Assembly (NCBI GenBank): GCA_034766995.1
Contig: CM068321.1
Coordinates: forward strand, 18,044,026-18,108,025
DNA length: 64,000 bases
Origin: Acanthacorydalis orientalis
Lineage: Eukaryota > Arthropoda > Insecta > Megaloptera > Corydalidae
Direction: 5' to 3'
Shown: positions 61,739 to 64,000 of the stretch, one piece after another
Position numbering within the stretch: the first letter of the stretch is position 1
How the letters are laid out: each line of letters begins with the position of its first letter
The notes under the pieces: generated by a model
Database searches by the model: none
Told to the model about the DNA's origin: nothing
What the model saw: only the letters and a program-made list of their open reading frames with translations
Position numbers and translations under genes: made by a program

Positions 61739-62189
61739 AAATATATTTGTATCACGAAACATATTATTGGAAAAGTGTTAATGTAGGAGCTCATTGAACA
61801 AATTATATTCAATCATCATTTGATATACGACCTTATAATTTTAAAACATATCAAACTTTCTACGACATCAAATACCTTTTCGAATATTTCAATCGACTAT
61901 TCATGCATCATACACAAATATTATTAATCTGTTTTCCTTAGCTCTTGTATGACATTTCATTATATTTTCACGTGGAGTTTCTTTCAATGTTCAATTAAAT
62001 AGAACGGTGTGCATGAAATTGAAGGATCGTGTGACTTGAACTCAACTGAAACGTCTTCCAACGCATGATCGACGACCAGTCGTAACATGTGGATGATTTA
62101 TATCCAAACTAAATATCAAGTACTCAGTAAAGAGATTCTCATACGTATTTATAAATCGTTGGACGGTGACGGAATAGTAAAAAGATATT

Positions 62190-62500
62190 TATACATTCCG
62201 TTGTAATTGATCGCGGAAAGCCCTTTTTATTACGGTGTCGAGCGCCCCCTGACACGAATCGTGATTACAGAGACGGTAATGTTCTGCTCTCGATAACTAT
62301 TTCTGGAAACTGTGGGTCAACATTGTAACACATGGATATTTATGTGTGTACCGATGAACGCACGTATAACAGTGAGTTTTTACATTTGAGTAAAATCGTT
62401 GCCTAGATTTTTCGTTCGTGTGTATGTGGTCAAAAGTAGGCTTCAGTCTGTCTATTACCGTTTGAAATTCCACACGCACGTGGTTAAGTATGTGCTGTAA
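62190..62500. other. Unexplained complex stretch
   Basis: Moderate GC (CGAGCGCCCCCTGACACG, CCACACGCACGTGGTTAAG). Contains ACACGCACGTGG with an E-box CACGTG. No coding exon. Could be regulatory. Confidence 0.25.
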
Positions 62501-62749
62501 GCAGATGCGAAATAGATTTTGTCGATGATACTTTCGTGTATTGAATCGAATACGTTATGTATTTTTATCGATTTCGAATTGATAATGTTTTTTTTTTAAA
62601 AAAAATATGAATATTAGAATAAATCAGTAAGAAATATAAAAGTGTTGTTGTTAATTTCATCACGAAATGTCAATAGCGAAACAGAAAAATCTTTTTTGCA
62701 AATAAATGAATATATTTACTGTTAAAAAATATAATTATAAAATTATACT

Positions 62750-62883
62750 TTTACAAATGAATTATTTTTTCATTCCACAAACCACATTTTTTTGTCCGAA
62801 ATATTTAATAAATCATTATTGATCATTTTTGATTGTTGTTTATGCGATTTTCTCATTCTCAAAACGTGAAGATACAGAAAACT
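62750..62883 (+). repeat. Dispersed repeat, copy D
   Basis: TTACAAATGAATTATTTTTT, CATTCCACAAACCACATTT, TATTGATCATTTTTGATTG, TTCTCAAAACGTGAAGATAC: same order as copy B. Confidence 0.6.
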
Positions 62884-62967
62884 TTTATAAAATCATAACT
62901 GTTTGTTTTTTATAACGTACTGATGGTTTTCATCCCTTTGGATTATTTGAGTTTCTGTTTTTACTAG

Positions 62968-62972
<5 letters not shown>

Positions 62973-63034
<62 letters not shown>

Positions 63035-63039
63035 ATGTA

Positions 63040-63084
<45 letters not shown>

Positions 63085-63100
63085 ATATATATATATATGT
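62973..63100. repeat. Long (TA)n array inside a repeat cluster
   Basis: About 128 nt with several GTATA breaks; lies between a CCTTTGGAT repeat and the hairpin at 63101. Confidence 0.95.
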
Positions 63101-63162
63101 GCCATTTTCAGTTAGATTTAGATAACTGATCCATTATCCGATCTAAATCTATTTGAAAATAG
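63101..63162. repeat. Imperfect 23-bp inverted repeat
   Basis: Arms GCCATTTTCAGTTAGATTTA (63101 on) and AAATCTATTTGAAAATAGC (up to 63162); the inner 10 bp AGATTTAGAT/ATCTAAATCT are perfect. Confidence 0.7.
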
Positions 63163-63234
63163 CATCAGTGATGAAAATAGTCGTGGAAGACAAGTGATTC
63201 CAACGGATGAAGAATACAAAATTATTTGTATAGA

Positions 63235-63325
63235 ATCCTTGATTATTCTGCAATTTAATTCATTCATTTTGTCGTTTCATTTAAAAATAATTTGTCAATA
63301 TCAACAATATTTCATATTTGTTGTC
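63235..63325 (+). repeat. Dispersed repeat 2, copy 2
   Basis: Partner of 60570-60660, same strand. Confidence 0.6.
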
Positions 63326-63753
63326 ATGATTGTTCTCCAGTATTTGTTTTCTACGACTATTTTCACATATGTCCTCTCTAGGAAATTTATTTAAACAGAA
63401 AGTTTAAAATATCTACTTGATAATGACGAATATCAAAATTGATAAAAGAAAAAAAGTCCTGTAAAAGTAGCTTCAGTTATTCAATTGAAACGACTGTAAA
63501 TAGTGGGGGCACACAAAAAATTACATTAACAGTTTTAACTCACTGCGCGATAGCCTTCTGAAAGATAATGTCTTTAAAATTAGATTCGTTTTAATTATAG
63601 ATTGATATTTTCCTTAATAATAGGTTGAAGTTATTGTTCGAACTTATTAATTAAATATAATATACATATACAGTATTTATTTTACCTTCGAAAATTATGA
63701 TTTTCTTAATAACATGTTGTTCGAAGATCCATTCTTCTTATTAAGTGAAATAT

Positions 63754-63756
<3 letters not shown>

Positions 63757-63820
<64 letters not shown>
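63757..63820. repeat. (TA)n microsatellite
   Basis: About 64 nt. Confidence 0.95.
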
Positions 63821-63823
<3 letters not shown>

Positions 63824-63983
63824 AAATTGAAATTAACCAGTATAACGAGATTAAAAAAAACACTGATATTTTTTTCTATAAAACATTTAATGTTGTTTTT
63901 TTGATATGTGTGGCCTTTGTAAATCATAATGGATAACAATGTATATATTTTAATAAGAAGTAGATGTAGACTGCCTATGCAAT

Positions 63984-64000
63984 ATTGTGTGTGTGTGTGT
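63984..64000. repeat. (TG)n microsatellite cut by the window end
   Basis: At least 16 nt of TG; continues outside the window. Confidence 0.85.

Overview
The window looks like nuclear DNA of an insect, most likely a hymenopteran such as a bee. It is very AT-rich, has CpG-rich islands, genes with small introns set in long empty stretches, eukaryotic tRNAs, decayed mariner, piggyBac and LINE copies, and about fifty (TA)n arrays. The order is inferred from general character and protein resemblance only.

Four protein-coding genes can be assembled. (1) A seven-exon peptidyl-alpha-hydroxyglycine alpha-amidating lyase (Pal, minus strand, 20915-29085), which completes the amidation of neuropeptides; three tRNA genes (one Asn, two identical Lys) lie antisense inside its introns. 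(2) A three-exon, 99-residue secreted cysteine-rich peptide (minus, 31973-32478). Its exons are so short that open-reading-frame scanning misses it, and I do not recognise the family. (3) A ZIP zinc transporter with an uninterrupted coding frame (minus, 36527-37864). (4) A nine-exon CFAP53 (CCDC11) ciliary coiled-coil protein (plus, 42767-55936), whose splice phases all agree and give 530 residues. ZIP and CFAP53 are divergent neighbours, about 4.9 kb apart.

Layout: 1-16 kb holds no recognisable host coding exon. It carries a TTAA-flanked MITE, two 3' pieces of one LINE family, a piggyBac remnant, a rotten mariner and several copies of an unnamed dispersed repeat. A CpG-rich stretch at 16.43-16.72 kb looks like a promoter or first exon, perhaps of a minus-strand gene whose coding part lies beyond the left edge. 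17-20.9 kb is AT-rich and empty. 20.9-29.1 kb is Pal with its tRNAs. 32 kb is the small peptide gene. 36.5-37.9 kb is ZIP. 40.5-44.2 kb holds a deleted mariner, the CFAP53 promoter and first exon, and (inside CFAP53 intron 1) a LINE reverse-transcriptase fragment. 48.6-55.9 kb holds the other CFAP53 exons. The last 8 kb contains a second deleted mariner, a hAT-like MITE, more dispersed repeats and hairpins.

Pal and the small secreted peptide both belong to the secretory route and sit about 3 kb apart on one strand, but the peptide shows no obvious C-terminal amidation signal, so a functional link is only a thought. The most novel items are the small peptide gene with its GC-rich 3' hairpin, the LINE 3' ends that run directly into (TA)n arrays, a CFAP53 intron that is nearly all TA repeat, and a dispersed repeat with at least six copies.
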